Assembly (NCBI GenBank): GCA_028066055.1
Contig: JALCBY010000019.1
Location: forward strand, 1 to 64,000
DNA length: 64,000 bases
Direction of reading: 5' to 3'
Source: Hyphomicrobiaceae bacterium
Lineage (GTDB): Bacteria; Pseudomonadota; Alphaproteobacteria; Rhizobiales; Methyloligellaceae
Below are positions 55,280 through 64,000 of the stretch, piece after piece (within the stretch, counting starts at the first letter, position 1; each line of letters starts with the position of its first letter). The position numbers and the translations under genes are program-made. The notes beneath the pieces are model-generated. The model was not told the origin of the DNA. It made no database searches and saw nothing but the letters and a program-made list of their open reading frames with translations.

Positions 55280-56140
55280 TTACAGACCGTAACGCGACCA
55301 GAGCGCACGGGCCTCGATGGCCGAAATCAACTCGTCGGCAAAGCTCGGCGTGCCAAATCCAGATTCCTCAAACGTGGACCGGGTGAACACGCCGCGAATG
55401 CGCCGGCCGAAAAGGCCCCGCTTCGGGGTAACCAGGCGCAAACGGACATTTTTGCCCAGCATTTCCCGCATCTTCGATCGCAGATCCGAAATTCCATCGA
55501 CGAGGCCGAGTTCCAGCGCCTTCTTGCCGGACCAGAACTCACCTGTGAATAGGTCTTCCTTTGTGTCCTTGAGCCGCCGGCCACGGCGCTCCTTCACGAG
55601 ATCCATGAATGTCTCGTGCACGTCCTGTTGGAGATCCTTCAGGCGCGCGACGTCTTCCGCCTTCTCCGGCTGGAACGGGTCAAGGGAAACCTTGTTCTTG
55701 CCCGCTGTGTAGACACGTCGCTCGACGCCAAAGCGCTTGATTGCCTTGTCGAACCCGAACGTCGCCGCAACGACGCCGATCGATCCGACAATGGAACTCG
55801 CATCGACGTAGATTTCGTCGCCCGCAAGCGCAATGAGGTATCCCCCCGAGGCCGCGACATCTTCTGCAAACACATAGACAGGCAAGCCCTTTTCATCCGC
55901 AAGGTCACGAATGCGCCTGTAGATGAGCATTGATTGAACGGCGGATCCGCCGGGCGAGTTGATCTGGATGGCGATTGCCTTCGCGCCTTTGGTGGCAAAG
56001 GCGCGCTCGATCGTACCGGCCATGGTCGACAGGTTAAGGCCCTGCCTGAAAGGCGTCACCGCGCCAATCGGGCCCGCAAGACGCAATACCGGGACAACCG
56101 GCACGTTGCTGAACAAAGAACTGATAAACGGAATTCTCAA
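55280..56140 (-). CDS. sppA: S49-family signal peptide peptidase (SppA-like)
   Basis: 286 residues from a TTG at 56140, chosen because MRIPFISSLFSNVPVVPVLRL is the usual beginning; a GTG at 56194 adds 18 odd residues. Crotonase-like core: QINSPGGSAVQS, the nucleophile Ser in EDVAASGGYLIALAGDEIY, SIVGSIGV and the Lys in YTAGKNKVSLDPF. It degrades remnant signal peptides in the inner membrane. No strong N-terminal membrane segment is seen, so it may be soluble. Confidence 0.9.
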   Translation of the reverse strand: MRIPFISSLFSNVPVVPVLRLAGPIGAVTPFRQGLNLSTMAGTIERAFATKGAKAIAIQINSPGGSAVQSMLIYRRIRDLADEKGLPVYVFAEDVAASGGYLIALAGDEIYVDASSIVGSIGVVAATFGFDKAIKRFGVERRVYTAGKNKVSLDPFQPEKAEDVARLKDLQQDVHETFMDLVKERRGRRLKDTKEDLFTGEFWSGKKALELGLVDGISDLRSKMREMLGKNVRLRLVTPKRGLFGRRIRGVFTRSTFEESGFGTPSFADELISAIEARALWSRYGL

Positions 56141-56245
56141 AGGTTCACCATCTCGTCTGGCAGTTCGAGCACATCCTGCCCGCCAATGCCGCACAATACT
56201 GACTGCATGACCTGCGTTTCAAGCACCCTGCCCGTTGCGATGACA

Positions 56246-57067
56246 TCAACTCCCGTTCAACTCAAGAGCTTGTGCATCGCGCAATACGGCGTTTGCCTCA
56301 GATGTGTAGTCGCCATTGGCTGTGTGCAAGACCAATCCGCGCAAAACTCTGAGCGGCGCCCTGCTTCCCTTGATACCCTGAACCAACACGCGGCTCGCAG
56401 TCGACCCCTCTGCCGGGAATAATGGAAACACCGTGAGTGCGCCAAAGCGCCCGTCGAGCAAGTTTAGCAGCGTTGCCAATGCGTCAGCCCGGTTCACAAG
56501 TGTCACCGTCCCGCGCGGCGCAAGTACGGTCGTGAGAAATCTCAGCCACTTCTCCAGTTGATCCGATCCAAAGCTGTAGGCGGTGGCCGTTCCGCCATGT
56601 GCCCGTTCGCGTACAGTTCCGGTCTCATAATAGGGCGGATTGGCGGCAACATGTTCGAAGCTCTCACGCTCGAGGCCCTCGGCCTCAAGCTGCTTCCACG
56701 GCAACGTCACATCTGCCTCGATAAAGCGGAGCCTGTCCTCCATCGCGTTCAGTGCGGCGTTTTTACGCGCCAATTCAACAAGTGTCGATTGGAGCTCAAC
56801 GCCAGTGGCCCGAACATCACCTACCCGACGACAAAGGGCCAGGCTCGCGACACCGGTCGCAGCACCAGCTTCCAGAACCCGCTGTGCCTTGCCGGCGACC
56901 GCCGGAACGGCCGCAGCAAGAAACAGGGCGTCGATCGCTGCACGCGGGCCCCTTGCCGGCTGACAGACCGTCAGGCGTCCATCGAGGAACGCATCGCACG
57001 TGGTTTTCCTGTTTTCACAAAGGAATTCAGATGGCTGCATGCCAGGCTCAATCTTGGGTAACGACAT
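56246..57067 (-). CDS. TrmN6-like adenine-N6 methyltransferase
   Basis: 273 residues from ATG 57067. The SAM-binding motif reads RVLEAGAATGVASLAL, and the catalytic motif is VAANPPYYE (NPPY, typical of N6-adenine methyltransferases). N-terminal TCDAFLDGRLTVCQPARGPR is the family start, which names it as tRNA1(Val) A37 or a related enzyme. Overlaps the DUF2007 gene by 20 bp, so they are one operon. Confidence 0.88.
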   Translation of the reverse strand: MSLPKIEPGMQPSEFLCENRKTTCDAFLDGRLTVCQPARGPRAAIDALFLAAAVPAVAGKAQRVLEAGAATGVASLALCRRVGDVRATGVELQSTLVELARKNAALNAMEDRLRFIEADVTLPWKQLEAEGLERESFEHVAANPPYYETGTVRERAHGGTATAYSFGSDQLEKWLRFLTTVLAPRGTVTLVNRADALATLLNLLDGRFGALTVFPLFPAEGSTASRVLVQGIKGSRAPLRVLRGLVLHTANGDYTSEANAVLRDAQALELNGS

Positions 57068-57272
57068 GATCAAGGTCGGCATCCTTGAGGATACGGCAAG
57101 CCTGCGTGAATTCATCCTCCGCAACCATCATGCGGCGAGGAAGCACACCGAGCGAGCCTTCCATGATGCTCATATTGCCATCCATGATGACATGCGAAAC
57201 GCCGGCCTCACTCAGGATTGCATCGACATAGGATAGCAACACAGCGTCGTTTGTCCGAAAAAGCTCTTTCAC
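57048..57272 (-). CDS. DUF2007 protein
   Basis: 74 residues from the GTG at 57272 (MKELFRTNDAVLLSYVD). The whole length matches DUF2007: FRTNDAVLLSYVDAILSEAG, then VLPRRMMVAEDEFTQACRIL. These are small PII-like or signal-transducing alpha-beta proteins of unknown role, found beside this methyltransferase in Rhizobiales. Divergent from ispB. Confidence 0.88.
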   Translation of the reverse strand: MKELFRTNDAVLLSYVDAILSEAGVSHVIMDGNMSIMEGSLGVLPRRMMVAEDEFTQACRILKDADLDHVVTQD

Positions 57273-57422
57273 GCGTGAACCCTGAAGAAATTGCGCTTTG
57301 CCATTGAACAGGAATTGTGGTGATTTCACGGGCCGAGTCGGCGGCATGGTCTCACCTTGACCACGATCACCGCCAAAACGAATATAATGATCCCACTCAG
57401 CCTGACCAAGGGGGAACGCGTC

Positions 57423-58439
57423 TTGGGAGTTGTCGTACCGCTTACCGGCACACGCGAACCGAAAGCCAGCCTGCAGTTGTTGTTCGACCTCGTGAATGAC
57501 GACATGGGCGCCGTAAATCGCATTATCATCGACAAGGCGCGGTCCGATGTCGATCTGATCCCGGAACTCGCCCGGCACCTGATTGATTCCGGTGGCAAGC
57601 GTCTGCGGCCAATGCTCACGATCGCCGCATCGCGCATGTGCGGCTACGAAGGTGAGGAGCATGTCCGGCTGGCCGCCAGCGTCGAGTTCATGCATACGGC
57701 GACGCTGCTTCATGATGACGTGGTCGATGAAAGCGATATGCGGCGCGGCAAGAAATCCGCCCGCATCTTGTGGGGTAACGAGGCGAGCGTCCTCGTCGGC
57801 GATTTTTTGCTCGGCCAGGCCTTCAAGATGATGGTTCAGGTCGGCTCGCTTGAAGCGCTTCGCATCCTTTCCGATGCGGCCGCCGTGATCGCCGAAGGCG
57901 AAGTGATGCAGCTTGTCGCTTCGAAAGATACCGAGACGACCGAGGACGAATATCTTGCCGTCATAAGCGCCAAGACAGCGGCTCTGTTCTCCGCGGCGGC
58001 GGAGGTCGGCGCCGTTCTCGGCGAGCGCCCAAAAGCCGAACAGGCGGCCTTGCGCTCGTTCGGGCGCAATCTGGGAATTGCCTTCCAGTTGGTCGACGAC
58101 GTTCTCGACTATTCAGGTGACCAAGCACAGCTCGGCAAATCGGTCGGTGACGATTTCCGGGAAGGAAAGATCACCCTGCCCGTCGTGCTCTCATACCGGC
58201 GCGGCGACGATACGAACCGGAAGTTCTGGCGGCGTACCTTGCAGGAAGGCGACATCCGCGATGGGGACCTGGAAGAAGCAATTCGGCTGGTTCAGGAGCA
58301 CGGCGCAATCCGGGATACGGTTGAAAGGGCGCGCCACTACGGCTCCATTGCCCAGGATGCCCTCGCAATCTTCCCGGAGACGAACTACAAGGCGGCATTG
58401 CTCGACGCCGTGGCATTCAGCATCGAAAGATTGCACTAA
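57423..58439 (+). CDS. ispB: Polyprenyl diphosphate synthase (octaprenyl/decaprenyl type)
   Basis: 338 residues from TTG 57423, chosen for the AAGGGGGA 8 bp upstream and the family start MGVVVP; ATG 57387 is the alternative. The two aspartate motifs are LLHDDVVDESDMRRG and FQLVDDVLDYSGD. GGKRLRPML, KTAALFSAAAEVGAVL and DFREGKITLPVVLSYRRG complete the family. It makes the side chain of ubiquinone. Convergent with ispE. Confidence 0.94.
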   Translation: MGVVVPLTGTREPKASLQLLFDLVNDDMGAVNRIIIDKARSDVDLIPELARHLIDSGGKRLRPMLTIAASRMCGYEGEEHVRLAASVEFMHTATLLHDDVVDESDMRRGKKSARILWGNEASVLVGDFLLGQAFKMMVQVGSLEALRILSDAAAVIAEGEVMQLVASKDTETTEDEYLAVISAKTAALFSAAAEVGAVLGERPKAEQAALRSFGRNLGIAFQLVDDVLDYSGDQAQLGKSVGDDFREGKITLPVVLSYRRGDDTNRKFWRRTLQEGDIRDGDLEEAIRLVQEHGAIRDTVERARHYGSIAQDALAIFPETNYKAALLDAVAFSIERLH

Positions 58440-58451
58440 CGGCCTGAATTC

Positions 58452-59318
58452 TCACGATAGTTCTGTCGCAACAATCCACCAGTCCGAATAGCGCCCGGCG
58501 AGATGTCGGGCCGCTGCTTGCGCATGATCGGTCGACTCATAAATGCCGAAACAGGTAGGACCGCTTCCGCTCATTTCCGCAGCCAGGCATCCCTCCGTTT
58601 CGCCGAGCACGGCGCGTACTTTCCCAACAACCGGCGCAAGTCCGATTGCCGCATCCGCAAGATCGTTGCCGATCGATTGAATGAGTTGACCCACCTGCCC
58701 GGTTGACTGAAGGCGAACCATGCCGTCGGACCACATGCCTGATGCGTCGTCGCAGGGACCGGCATCCAGTGCGGCGTAAACCTCACCGGCTCCAAGTTCG
58801 ACACCGGGGTTTGCCAGAACCGCCGGCAGGACCGGCATGGTTCGTGCCGGAGAAATCTCCTCCCCTCGCCCGCGCATCACTGCCGCACGGGATGAAAGAC
58901 AGACGGAAACATCCGACCCCAATTGCTCGGCAGCGGCGAACATATCGACGGAGGAAATTTTCGTTTCGTTGGCTTTGTGAAGAAGACGGAGCGCCGCCGC
59001 CGCGTCAGCCGAACCACCACCGAGTCCCGCCGCCACCGGCAACCGTTTCACAAGTCTGAAATGCCCTGCATGGACGTCCGGACACCGTTGGCCCACCACC
59101 CTCGCAGCTTCGACCACGAGATTGGCGCCGGAAAGTTTGTCGGCAAACGGTCCTTCAATAGACAGACCGAGCGCATTGCCGGGGTTCAGTTCGAGCCGGT
59201 CGCCGCAACCAGTAAACGCGGCAAGACTCTCAATCTGGTGGAAACCGTCGGCGCGCCGCCCCAGCACTTTCAGCGTCAGATTGACCTTGGCCGGGGCGGT
59301 CTCTTTCAGCAACTGCAT
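58452..59318 (-). CDS. ispE: 4-diphosphocytidyl-2-C-methyl-D-erythritol kinase
   Basis: 288 residues. GHMP kinase motifs: APAKVNLTLKVLGRRADGFH at the start, the ATP-binding PVAAGLGGGSADAAAALRLL, and SGSGPTCFGIYE near the end. It phosphorylates CDP-ME in the MEP pathway that dxs opens. It is downstream of the TPR gene on the same strand, 27 bp apart. Confidence 0.95.
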   Translation of the reverse strand: MQLLKETAPAKVNLTLKVLGRRADGFHQIESLAAFTGCGDRLELNPGNALGLSIEGPFADKLSGANLVVEAARVVGQRCPDVHAGHFRLVKRLPVAAGLGGGSADAAAALRLLHKANETKISSVDMFAAAEQLGSDVSVCLSSRAAVMRGRGEEISPARTMPVLPAVLANPGVELGAGEVYAALDAGPCDDASGMWSDGMVRLQSTGQVGQLIQSIGNDLADAAIGLAPVVGKVRAVLGETEGCLAAEMSGSGPTCFGIYESTDHAQAAARHLAGRYSDWWIVATELS

Positions 59319-59345
59319 GCGAGAATGGCAGCTCCCGCTCGCGGG

Positions 59346-61091
59346 CTAGTTACGGGATTCTGACGCAGTCGTCTTGCCCGTGTTGGCCATGGCCTTGGTC
59401 TCGTCACCGTCCTTGAGCCCATCGGCGAGCTTTTCCTTGATCTTCCGCTCATCGTCCGGTTCCGGCTCCAGCGTCAATGCCTGTGACCATTGATACTTGG
59501 CTTCGAGCGAACGCCCGACACGCCAGTACGCGTCGCCCAGGTGATCGTTGATTACGGGATCTTCCGGGCGGAGTTCAACGGCGCGTTCAAGATACTTCAC
59601 GGCCTTCTTGAAATTACCCAGACGGTAGTGCGCCCATCCAAGGCTATCAACGAAATAACCGTCGTCAGGCTTCAGCTTGACCGCCTTGCGGATCAGGTTC
59701 ATCGCACGCTTGAGATTGGTACCCTGGTCGACCCACGAATAACCAAGATAGTTGAGCACAAGCGGTTGATCCGGATTGAGCTTGAGAGCCATCTCAAGAT
59801 CGCCCTCCGCATCCTTCCAGTTCTTCATCTGCTCGTGACATACGCCGCGCGCATAATACAGGCTCCAGTGCCGCTTCTGCGGATTCTTCACCAATGCAAT
59901 GGCTTTGCCGTAAAACTTCTCAGCATCCGCATACTTCTGTCGAGATCGTAGAATACTGCCAAGCGCATCGTAAATTCGAACGTCGTCGGCAGTGCCTTCC
60001 GCAAGGCTCGTCAACAGCGCTTTCGCGCCCTCAATGTCTTCCGTTGAGTTCAGCGCATAGGCCTTGCGGATCTGAACGTTTTTCCAGATCGGCGACGACT
60101 TGGGCACCTTGTCGTAAGCCTTGATCGCCGGAGCAAACTGATCCAGACGATCATAGGTTTCTCCAATCGCGAGATTGGCGAGCGGAAAATCCGGTTTCAG
60201 CTGGAGCGCGATACGCAGATAAATGAGCCCAACGTCGGTGCTGTCCTCACCCGTGAGCGCGTCTCCGATCGCATAAAAGACCTCCGCCAGACCGTGTTTG
60301 GGATTCGAGATCAGGCGGGAAGGTTTTTCTCCCGCATTGACTTTCTCGAGCAGGGTGACCGCAATCGGGTGCCCGGTCGATTTGCCAATGTGTTTTTTCA
60401 GAACCTGTTTTGCGAGTTTGAAGTTGCCCGTATGTCCCGCATGGCGGGCATAGGCTTCAGCGATGCGAAGTGTGCGCGGCCTGCTGGAAAAGGCTCGGGA
60501 CAGGGCGGTGCGCGCCGTCTTCCGCTTTCCGGCGACGTCTGCAATCAGACCCTTGTGATACTGCTGGTAAAACAGCGACCAGTCGGCCTTTTTCATTTTT
60601 GCGAGTTCGGCGAGCGCCTTGTCCGACTTGCCTTCTGCGAGATGTGTCCAGGCCAACGACAGTTTCGCGGTGAGTTCGGGCAACGCGCCCTTGCTCGCCG
60701 CTACGAAATGCGCCTTCGCGCCCTTGTAGTTTTTCTTCCTGAATGCCTCCGCAGCCAATATGAACCGGGCGATCTGGTGCGACGGCTCACCGGTAATCAC
60801 GTCGTCCGCGAGACGTACCGCCCGCGCCCAGTTGCCGCTTACGGCCTCGAGACGGAATGTCCGCTCCAGGATCAGCTCATTGTCCGGGTCCTTTGTCAGG
60901 ACGTTTTCGTAAAACTGTGCAGCCTTGTCATTGTCGCGTTCGGCTTTGGCGAGACGACCGGCAAGATAGCTGCCGAGCAACGATCGCGGCTGAACCTCTT
61001 GCTCCTCCACCCAGGCGACATCCGCGAGCGGCGCCGCCGCAAGAGTTATTACGGCAGCAAGTGAACTGGCCCATATGGCTCTGCGCAGCAT
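59346..61091 (-). CDS. Exported tetratricopeptide-repeat protein
   Basis: 581 residues from ATG 61091, preceded by GAAGGGA. Signal peptide: AIWASSLAAVITLAAAPLADVAW. It has many TPR units, clearest in the C-terminal half: LGYSWVDQGTNLKRAMNLIR, LGWAHYRLGNFKKAVKYLERA and LGDAYWRVGRSLEAKYQWSQA. The tail is Lys/Asp-rich. Likely a periplasmic or lipid-free scaffold. This position next to ispE is conserved in Rhizobiales. Confidence 0.88.
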   Translation of the reverse strand: MLRRAIWASSLAAVITLAAAPLADVAWVEEQEVQPRSLLGSYLAGRLAKAERDNDKAAQFYENVLTKDPDNELILERTFRLEAVSGNWARAVRLADDVITGEPSHQIARFILAAEAFRKKNYKGAKAHFVAASKGALPELTAKLSLAWTHLAEGKSDKALAELAKMKKADWSLFYQQYHKGLIADVAGKRKTARTALSRAFSSRPRTLRIAEAYARHAGHTGNFKLAKQVLKKHIGKSTGHPIAVTLLEKVNAGEKPSRLISNPKHGLAEVFYAIGDALTGEDSTDVGLIYLRIALQLKPDFPLANLAIGETYDRLDQFAPAIKAYDKVPKSSPIWKNVQIRKAYALNSTEDIEGAKALLTSLAEGTADDVRIYDALGSILRSRQKYADAEKFYGKAIALVKNPQKRHWSLYYARGVCHEQMKNWKDAEGDLEMALKLNPDQPLVLNYLGYSWVDQGTNLKRAMNLIRKAVKLKPDDGYFVDSLGWAHYRLGNFKKAVKYLERAVELRPEDPVINDHLGDAYWRVGRSLEAKYQWSQALTLEPEPDDERKIKEKLADGLKDGDETKAMANTGKTTASESRN

Positions 61092-61262
61092 GGATTTCCC
61101 TTCGAGTGAACATGTTGGTCGCGCGGGCGTCACATCTGAAACGTGTCTGGCGCAACTCCGGAAAATATTCGCAAGAATTACGCTATTTGAATGGCGCTGC
61201 AAGACCCAATGACCCTTTATCACGCATGCGTCATTATTATTCCGTGAATTCAGAAGACTAGC

Positions 61263-62243
61263 CTACGCCGTTCGGTACAGGCCGGGCGTTTTCCCTGACA
61301 ACACGCTTCGAAATATGGGCGCATCGACGTTCCCACCGGTCAGAATAAGGCCGATCCTGCGCCCACGAATTGCCTCTGTTTCCCTCGTGGCCGCCGCCAG
61401 CGCCGCCGCACCTGCTCCCTCGGCAAGATTGTGCGTGTCTGCGTAGTAGGCACGGATCGCATCGGCAATTTCGTCCTCGCTGACCGTGACAATCCTGTCG
61501 GCCCCGCGGCAGATGACACTCAAGGCTTCCCTGGAAGGGACCCGGCAGGCAATCCCGTCGGCGAAGGTCGCCGCCGCATTGGTCTCACGGACCTCGCCCG
61601 CCTCAAAGGACATCGCATAGGCCGGAGCATTCTCAGCGACGACGCCAACCACCTTCGTGCCCAAACCCAGCGCATCGCGCGTCGAAATAACCCCACAAAT
61701 TCCCGATCCCAGGCCGATTGGCACGTAGACCGTATCCAGATCCTCAACTGACCGGAACAGCTCATAAGCGTATGTGGCAACACCGCGTGCCAGCCAGCGA
61801 TGAAACGACGGGACAAACGTCAGGCCTTTCTCCGATGCTACCCTGTCGGCTTCGACGCGTGCCTCGTCGAAATCGGCGCCATGTTCAACGAGCTCCGCTC
61901 CGAAGGCGCGCATCGCTTCGTTTTTCTCGGTGCTGTTGCCGTGCGGAACATACACCGTCACAGGCAATCCATGATTGCGCCCGGCAAGAGCGATGGATTG
62001 ACCATGGTTGCCACGCGTTGCGGTGATGATGCCGTTGATTGCCTCGCCGCTCGCCAGCAGTTCTTTCAGAAACACAAGCCCGCCACGCAGTTTGAACGCA
62101 CCGGTCGGCGTATGGTTTTCATGTTTGACCCAAACCTCGCAGCCGAGCCGCTCGCAAAGAAGGGGCCAGCTATATTGCGGCGTCGGCGGCATTGCACCGT
62201 GGACGAACCCGACCGCTTCTTCCAGCTCCTTCAAAGAGAACAT
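61263..62243 (-). CDS. Threonine/serine dehydratase-like PLP enzyme (fold type II)
   Basis: 326 residues from ATG 62243. PLP lysine in HTPTGAFKLRGG; TATRGNHGQSIALAGR; phosphate-binding VPIGLGSGICG; and a C-terminal SLAEGAGAAALAA-like region with LILTGGNVD. No ACT domain is present, so it is a catabolic-type or broad dehydratase. The hydroxyectoine-pathway EutB enzyme looks similar; no ectoine genes are seen here. It starts 14 bp after the ETF-QO gene. Confidence 0.87.
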   Translation of the reverse strand: MFSLKELEEAVGFVHGAMPPTPQYSWPLLCERLGCEVWVKHENHTPTGAFKLRGGLVFLKELLASGEAINGIITATRGNHGQSIALAGRNHGLPVTVYVPHGNSTEKNEAMRAFGAELVEHGADFDEARVEADRVASEKGLTFVPSFHRWLARGVATYAYELFRSVEDLDTVYVPIGLGSGICGVISTRDALGLGTKVVGVVAENAPAYAMSFEAGEVRETNAAATFADGIACRVPSREALSVICRGADRIVTVSEDEIADAIRAYYADTHNLAEGAGAAALAAATRETEAIRGRRIGLILTGGNVDAPIFRSVLSGKTPGLYRTA

Positions 62244-62257
62244 CCGCTGCCCAAACC

Positions 62258-63934
62258 TCACATGTTTGGATAGTTTGGTCCGCCCCCGCCTTCGGGCGGA
62301 ACCCAAGTGATATTCAGCTCCGGATCCTTGATGTCGCAGGTCTTGCAGTGGACGCAGTTCTGAGCGTTGATCTGCAAGCGCTTGCCGCCGGCCTCATCGT
62401 CCAGCCATTCATACACGCCGGCAGGACAATAGCGGTTCGACGGTCCGTCATAAATTTCGAGTTCACGCGCTTTCTGGAGATGCATATCGGCAACATGGAG
62501 ATGCACCGGCTGGTCTTCTTCATGGTTGGTTGCCGAAAGAAACACGGACGACGGCTTGTCGAAAGTCAGCACCCCGTCGGGCTTTGGATAATCGATGGGA
62601 TTCGACTCTGACGCAGGCTCGAGCGAGTCATGATCAGGCTTACCATGGCCGAGGGTATGGGAGAGAAAGGGCATGAGCGTGTTGAGCCACATGTCGATGC
62701 CGCCAAGCATGACGCCGAGACGTGTGCCGAGCCGCGACCAAAGAGGTTTGACGTTGCGCACGCGCTTCAAATCGCGCGCGATCGCGCTTTCCCGATAGGC
62801 ATCCTCATAAGCCGTCAGCGTATCGGCCGACCGTCCCTCGCCGATCGCGGCGAATGCGGCATCGGCGGCCATCACGCCGCTCAGGATGGCATTGTGAGAC
62901 CCCTTGATGCGAGGCAGGTTCATGAAACCGGCGCCGCACCCAATCAGCACGCCACCCGGAAAGGCAAGCTTCGGAACCGATTGGTATCCGCCTTCGGTGA
63001 GGGCCCGCGCGCCGTAAGCCACGCGCTTGCCACCCTCGAAGGTGCCGCGGATGCTCGGATGCGTCTTGAACCGTTGAAACTCTTCGTAAGGCGCGAGATA
63101 GGGATTTGTGTAATTGAGATGAACCACGAAGCCTACGGCGACCAGATTCTCATCGAAGTGATAGAGAAACGACCCGCCGCCTGTTCTGTCGTCGAGCGGC
63201 CAGCCCATGGTGTGCTGGATGAGGCCGGGCTGATGTTTTTCAGGAGCGACCTCCCACAATTCCTTCAGGCCGATCCCGAATTTCTGCGGTTCGCGTTCCT
63301 CATCGAGAGAGAAGTTGGCAATGAGTTGTTTCGACAACGAGCCCCGCGCGCCTTCGCCGAACAGCACATATTTGCCGACCAGTTCCATGCCTCGCATATA
63401 GGTATCCTTGTGCCCACCGTCGCCTGCGAGCCCCATGTCACCCGTCGCCACGCCGCGCACGGCGCCGTTGTCGTCGTAGAGCACTTCACTCGCTGCAAAG
63501 CCTGGATAGACTTCAACACCATGGGATTCGGCCTGTTCGGCAAGCCACCGGCACAGATTGCCAAGGCTCACAACATAATTTCCGTGATTTCCCATCAGGG
63601 GCGGCATAAGGAAGTTGGGGAACCGCAACCCCTTCTTCTCGGTGAGATAAACGAACCGGTCGCTTGTGACTTCGGTTCTGACCGGCGCGCCCTTCTCGCG
63701 CCAGTCCGGCAACAGGGTGTCCAGGCCGACCGGATCGATGACGGCACCTGAAAGGATATGCGCACCGATCTCCGAACCCTTTTCGAGCACGACGACGGAA
63801 ACGTCCGTGCCCTTCTCCTCCGAAAGTTGCTTGAGCCGAATGGCCGCTGCAAGACCGGCAGGACCGCCGCCGACAATAACGACGTCAAACTCCATGGATT
63901 CACGTTCGGGCAGCGCGGTATCGGTTTCGGACAT
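62258..63934 (-). CDS. Electron transfer flavoprotein-ubiquinone oxidoreductase
   Basis: 558 residues from ATG 63934, with GAGGT just upstream. N-terminal FAD motif DVVIVGGGPAGLAAAIRL. The quinone-binding part contains FGEGARGSLSKQL and HTMGWPLDDRTGGGSFLYH. The C-terminal Fe-S domain has RYCPAGVYEW and NCVHCKTCDIKDP with four cysteines for a 4Fe-4S cluster. It passes electrons from ETF to ubiquinone, the acceptor side for the acyl-CoA dehydrogenase at 29-31 kb. Confidence 0.97.
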   Translation of the reverse strand: MSETDTALPERESMEFDVVIVGGGPAGLAAAIRLKQLSEEKGTDVSVVVLEKGSEIGAHILSGAVIDPVGLDTLLPDWREKGAPVRTEVTSDRFVYLTEKKGLRFPNFLMPPLMGNHGNYVVSLGNLCRWLAEQAESHGVEVYPGFAASEVLYDDNGAVRGVATGDMGLAGDGGHKDTYMRGMELVGKYVLFGEGARGSLSKQLIANFSLDEEREPQKFGIGLKELWEVAPEKHQPGLIQHTMGWPLDDRTGGGSFLYHFDENLVAVGFVVHLNYTNPYLAPYEEFQRFKTHPSIRGTFEGGKRVAYGARALTEGGYQSVPKLAFPGGVLIGCGAGFMNLPRIKGSHNAILSGVMAADAAFAAIGEGRSADTLTAYEDAYRESAIARDLKRVRNVKPLWSRLGTRLGVMLGGIDMWLNTLMPFLSHTLGHGKPDHDSLEPASESNPIDYPKPDGVLTFDKPSSVFLSATNHEEDQPVHLHVADMHLQKARELEIYDGPSNRYCPAGVYEWLDDEAGGKRLQINAQNCVHCKTCDIKDPELNITWVPPEGGGGPNYPNM

Positions 63935-64000
63935 CTTCAAACCTCGATTTCAGTTTCTGCTGGATAGTGCGCCTTGACACCTTCCGTCAATCGGCTGTTC

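Noticed and set aside
1-64000. CRISPR arrays, transposons, prophage genes or riboswitches.
   Set aside because: No array of spaced short repeats, transposase, integrase or phage structural protein, and no recognisable riboswitch core was seen.

Overview
The window reads as chromosomal DNA of a GC-rich alphaproteobacterium, most likely of the Hyphomicrobiales (Rhizobiales). The evidence is the gene content: a TIGR02301-type exported protein, a DUF2007 protein beside a TrmN6-type methyltransferase, the glyQ/glyS - sppA - ispB - ispE - TPR - ETF-QO neighbourhood, an HDAC-like/xseB/dxs/tlyA neighbourhood, GTG and TTG starts, and one perfect CtrA-type box. No insertion sequence, prophage, plasmid gene or CRISPR array was seen.

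Layout. 1-11.2 kb is an accessory surface-adhesion locus. It holds a giant Asp/Gly-rich repeat protein of more than 2,100 residues that runs off the left edge, a divergent ribbon-helix-helix/PAS-like regulator, and two parts of a type I secretion system (a LapB/RaxB-like ABC transporter and a TolC-like outer-membrane protein). The membrane-fusion protein is not in the window. 11.2-12.3 kb has tRNA-Gln(TTG) and tRNA-Pro(CGG) in otherwise gene-poor DNA. 12.3-24.3 kb is housekeeping: metallo-hydrolase, DUF1499 protein, omega-transaminase, SDR, pdxH, surface-antigen-like protein, fabI, histidine phosphatase, aroC, HAD hydrolase, sirtuin and tlyA. 24.3-31.1 kb has dxs, a CoA-transferase, xseB, an HDAC-like hydrolase and an acyl-CoA dehydrogenase. 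31.2-39.7 kb mixes sua5, a cysteine-rich exported miniprotein, a GlcD-like flavoenzyme, several small or exported proteins and a dihydroorotase homologue. 39.8-47.3 kb runs from ygfZ and tag through an HD hydrolase and a phosphatase to nrtR and nadA-nadB-nadC. 47.2-63.9 kb, mostly on the minus strand, has a SleB-type wall hydrolase, ppdK, glyS/glyQ, sppA, trmN6, a TPR protein, ispE, a dehydratase and ETF-QO, with ispB on the plus strand.

The two most interesting places are control regions. The 251-bp gap between the adhesin and the RHH/PAS-like gene holds a perfect CtrA box (TTAA-N7-TTAAC) touching a 30-bp inverted repeat, with -10-like hexamers on both strands inside it. This suggests cell-cycle control of the adhesin plus a dedicated local regulator. 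The gap between nrtR and nadA holds a perfect 8-5-8 palindrome over the likely nadA -10, which fits NrtR repression of de novo NAD synthesis.

Other functional links: dxs, ispE and ispB cover isoprenoid precursors and the quinone side chain. The acyl-CoA dehydrogenase and ETF-QO are complementary steps of acyl-CoA oxidation feeding the quinone pool. Three pairs of convergent genes overlap or abut at their 3' ends, one by about 180 bp.
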